A DNA stretch of 15,831 bases from NCBI GenBank assembly GCA_020431135.1, contig JAGQIT010000260.1, positions 1 to 15,831 on the forward strand, in the 5' to 3' direction. The first letter of the stretch is position 1. Every line of letters begins with the position of its first letter. A program made the position numbers and the translations under genes. The notes under the pieces are model-generated. The model worked only from the letters and a program-made list of their open reading frames with translations, was not told the origin of the DNA and did no database searches. Shown here one piece after another: positions 14,723-15,831 of this stretch. The DNA is from Myxococcales bacterium. GTDB taxonomy: Bacteria; Myxococcota_A; Polyangia; Nannocystales; Nannocystaceae.

Positions 14723-15580
14723 ATGGCGCGATCGAAGGACTGGGAGCAAGCGGAGATGGCCAAAGGGGATCCGCATCCCGCGTGGATCCTCCCTGGCGTC
14801 AAGCCGAAGTTCGCGCTGTGGAGCTTCGGCGGAGGCCGCCCGTTCGGCTGCAAGGACAAGGCGTGCGAGCGTTGGCACGCGGGGATCGATCTCACCGGGG
14901 CCCCGCATCGCGCCGTCGTCGTCGCGCCTGAGCGAGCGCGCGTCATAGGGGTGGACAAGGGCTGGAGCGGCGCTGCGAAGGCGATGTACCTGGAGGCGCT
15001 CGACTCGGGCCTCTTCTTCGTCCTCGGAGGGTTCATCAAGAACTCGCACGCCGAGTTCATCGCCGGCGCGTCCGTGGTCGTTGAGAAGGGCGCGAAGCTC
15101 GGTCGTGTGCTCGGTGATTACGGGATGATCCACTTCGAGACCTACGCGAAGGGGTCGAAGCGGACGAAGAACTCGGTCTGGTATAGGGGGAGCGGGCCTC
15201 CTGCGGGCCTCCTCAACCCGACCAACTACGTCGAGCGGATGGTCGGTGAGCAGGTCTCGCTCCTCCGAAGCGCCCAGCGACACGCCGCTCTTGCTGCGCT
15301 TGGGTTCTTCTCGGGGACGATCGACGGCCCATGGACCCCGGCCTCGGTAGCCGCGTTGCGAGCAGCCCAGGAGTCCCTTGGGGTGGCTGTCGATGGTGTG
15401 TGGGGCCCTGCGACTGAGGCAGCGCTTCGTTCTGCGATCGAGCCGGAGGAAGGGGAGCGCCTTGAGTCTGGCGACAACTCCGAGCGCTCGGGCACCCATC
15501 TCTGGGTGGCGGCAGGCGTAGGCGTGCTGGGCGTCGCGGCTGGCTTGGCGCTGCTCGCTCGGCGCAGGCGCGCTCAGTAG
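14723..15580 (+). CDS. Tail-anchored M23-type peptidase with peptidoglycan-binding domain
   Basis: A 285-residue cell-wall hydrolase candidate; the ATG at 14723 lies six bases after GGAGG (14712-14716). Residues about 40-145 carry the M23/LytM pattern: HAGID supplies zinc ligands H52 and D56, H109 corresponds to the active-site His of the middle strand, and the closing motif reads MIHFE, keeping ligand H137 but with Met at 135 where the usual HxH has its first His. M23 enzymes cut peptide cross-links in peptidoglycan; the Met may lower or change activity. Residues about 184-239 form a peptidoglycan-binding domain of the PG_binding_1 type (two DG.W...T repeats). Residues about 260-279 are a single membrane span followed by RRRR. 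No signal peptide is present, so export would need a holin or delivery within a virion. It is not a MYXO-CTERM sorting signal, as the Cys before the span is missing. Confidence 0.85.
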   Translation: MARSKDWEQAEMAKGDPHPAWILPGVKPKFALWSFGGGRPFGCKDKACERWHAGIDLTGAPHRAVVVAPERARVIGVDKGWSGAAKAMYLEALDSGLFFVLGGFIKNSHAEFIAGASVVVEKGAKLGRVLGDYGMIHFETYAKGSKRTKNSVWYRGSGPPAGLLNPTNYVERMVGEQVSLLRSAQRHAALAALGFFSGTIDGPWTPASVAALRAAQESLGVAVDGVWGPATEAALRSAIEPEEGERLESGDNSERSGTHLWVAAGVGVLGVAAGLALLARRRRAQ

Positions 15581-15622
15581 TTCGTTGTCGAGGCTCTCCT
15601 GTGGGAGACGCTGCGGTTGGGT

Positions 15623-15630
15623 GAGGAGGA
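15623..15630 (+). promoter_or_regulatory. Ribosome binding site for the helix-turn-helix gene
   Basis: GAGGAGGA lies six bases before the ATG at 15637. The ATG at 15632 is too close to it and its frame stops after 16 codons, so 15637 is the start. Confidence 0.7.
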
Positions 15631-15636
15631 CATGGG

Positions 15637-15831
15637 ATGGGGGATGTCGATAGGGATAGGTTGCCGAAGATCCTCGGCGTAGCGGACTTCGCGGCGCTGT
15701 TGCAGATCTCACCCAGCGCACTGCGGCAGCGGGCGCGCAGAGGACAGGTCCCGCCGCCGTTTCGGAGCGGGCGCGCGCTTGCCTGGACGCGCGAAAGCGT
15801 GCTCTCATGGCTGCGGGATTGCGGCCGTTCG
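15637..15831 (+). CDS. Excisionase/AlpA-type helix-turn-helix protein (3' end missing)
   Basis: The first 65 residues of a gene that runs off the window. After a short charged start, residues about 10-60 match the MerR-like helix-turn-helix pattern used by phage and plasmid excisionases and AlpA-type regulators: a first helix with DFAALLQIS, a recognition helix around SALRQRARRG, a wing with PPPF..GR.LAW and a closing helix ESVLSWL. Such proteins bind DNA to direct excision of integrated elements or to control phage genes. It follows the M23 gene by 56 bases, which contain a small stem-loop but no clear terminator. Whether it is an Xis, an AlpA-like regulator or the N-terminal domain of a larger protein cannot be told from the visible part. 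Confidence 0.78.
   Translation, partial: MGDVDRDRLPKILGVADFAALLQISPSALRQRARRGQVPPPFRSGRALAWTRESVLSWLRDCGRS

Noticed and set aside
15490..15580. MYXO-CTERM protein-sorting signal at the end of the M23 protein
   Set aside because: The span and Arg cluster are similar, but the conserved Cys before the span is missing.
15595..15608. Small stem-loop after the peptidase gene (TCTCC / GGAGA with TGTG loop) as a terminator
   Set aside because: The stem is only five pairs and no T-run follows, so termination is not supported.
14276..15808. Minus-strand open frame of 510 codons opposite the peptidase gene
   Set aside because: The + strand has M23 and peptidoglycan-binding motifs with a good ribosome binding site; the minus frame has neither.

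Overview
The window is a dense block from a high-GC bacterial genome or mobile replicon. GC is clearly above 60%, third codon positions are mostly G or C, and several starts are GTG. Fifteen genes are supported, all on the + strand. The longest gap between them is about 70 bases, and several starts overlap the preceding stop (GTGA or ATGA), so the block reads like one or a few long transcripts. There is no RNA gene, CRISPR array, insertion sequence or convincing terminator. The host cannot be named from the sequence; a high-GC proteobacterium, myxobacterium or actinobacterium is possible.

Left part (1-2906): a 3'-partial gene whose product ends in a C-terminal membrane segment, then a small single-span membrane protein. 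Next is a 459-residue protein with a Lys-rich histone-like N-terminus, a winged-helix-like domain, two copies of a GCG-containing module and an acidic tail. It is followed by a 133-residue protein carrying a clearly related winged-helix-like domain.

Centre (2896-9465): one giant gene of 2189 codons encoding an N6-adenine-type DNA methyltransferase fused to an SNF2-like (superfamily 2) helicase. This architecture is known from the phage P1 antirestriction protein DarB and from giant methylase-helicases of conjugative elements. It is the strongest functional call here and marks the region as part of a phage, plasmid or integrative element.

Right part (9477-15580): nine small to medium genes. 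Four encode proteins with one membrane span or a C-terminal membrane anchor, and one has a glycine-rich C-terminal membrane hairpin. The others are a highly acidic disordered protein, a helical protein with a basic tail, a small Arg/Lys-rich protein, and a 511-residue beta-rich protein that looks like a surface or structural component. The run ends with an M23-type peptidase with a peptidoglycan-binding domain and a C-terminal membrane anchor. A further gene encoding an excisionase/AlpA-type helix-turn-helix protein begins at 15637 and runs off the window.

How the parts may fit together (inference): a DNA-protection enzyme, DNA-binding-like proteins, many tiny glycine-rich membrane proteins, a beta-rich structural protein and a membrane-anchored wall hydrolase would suit a membrane-containing tailless phage, or the cell-surface and DNA-protection module of a conjugative element. 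No capsid protein, packaging ATPase, terminase, relaxase or replication protein was recognised, so the identity of the element remains open.
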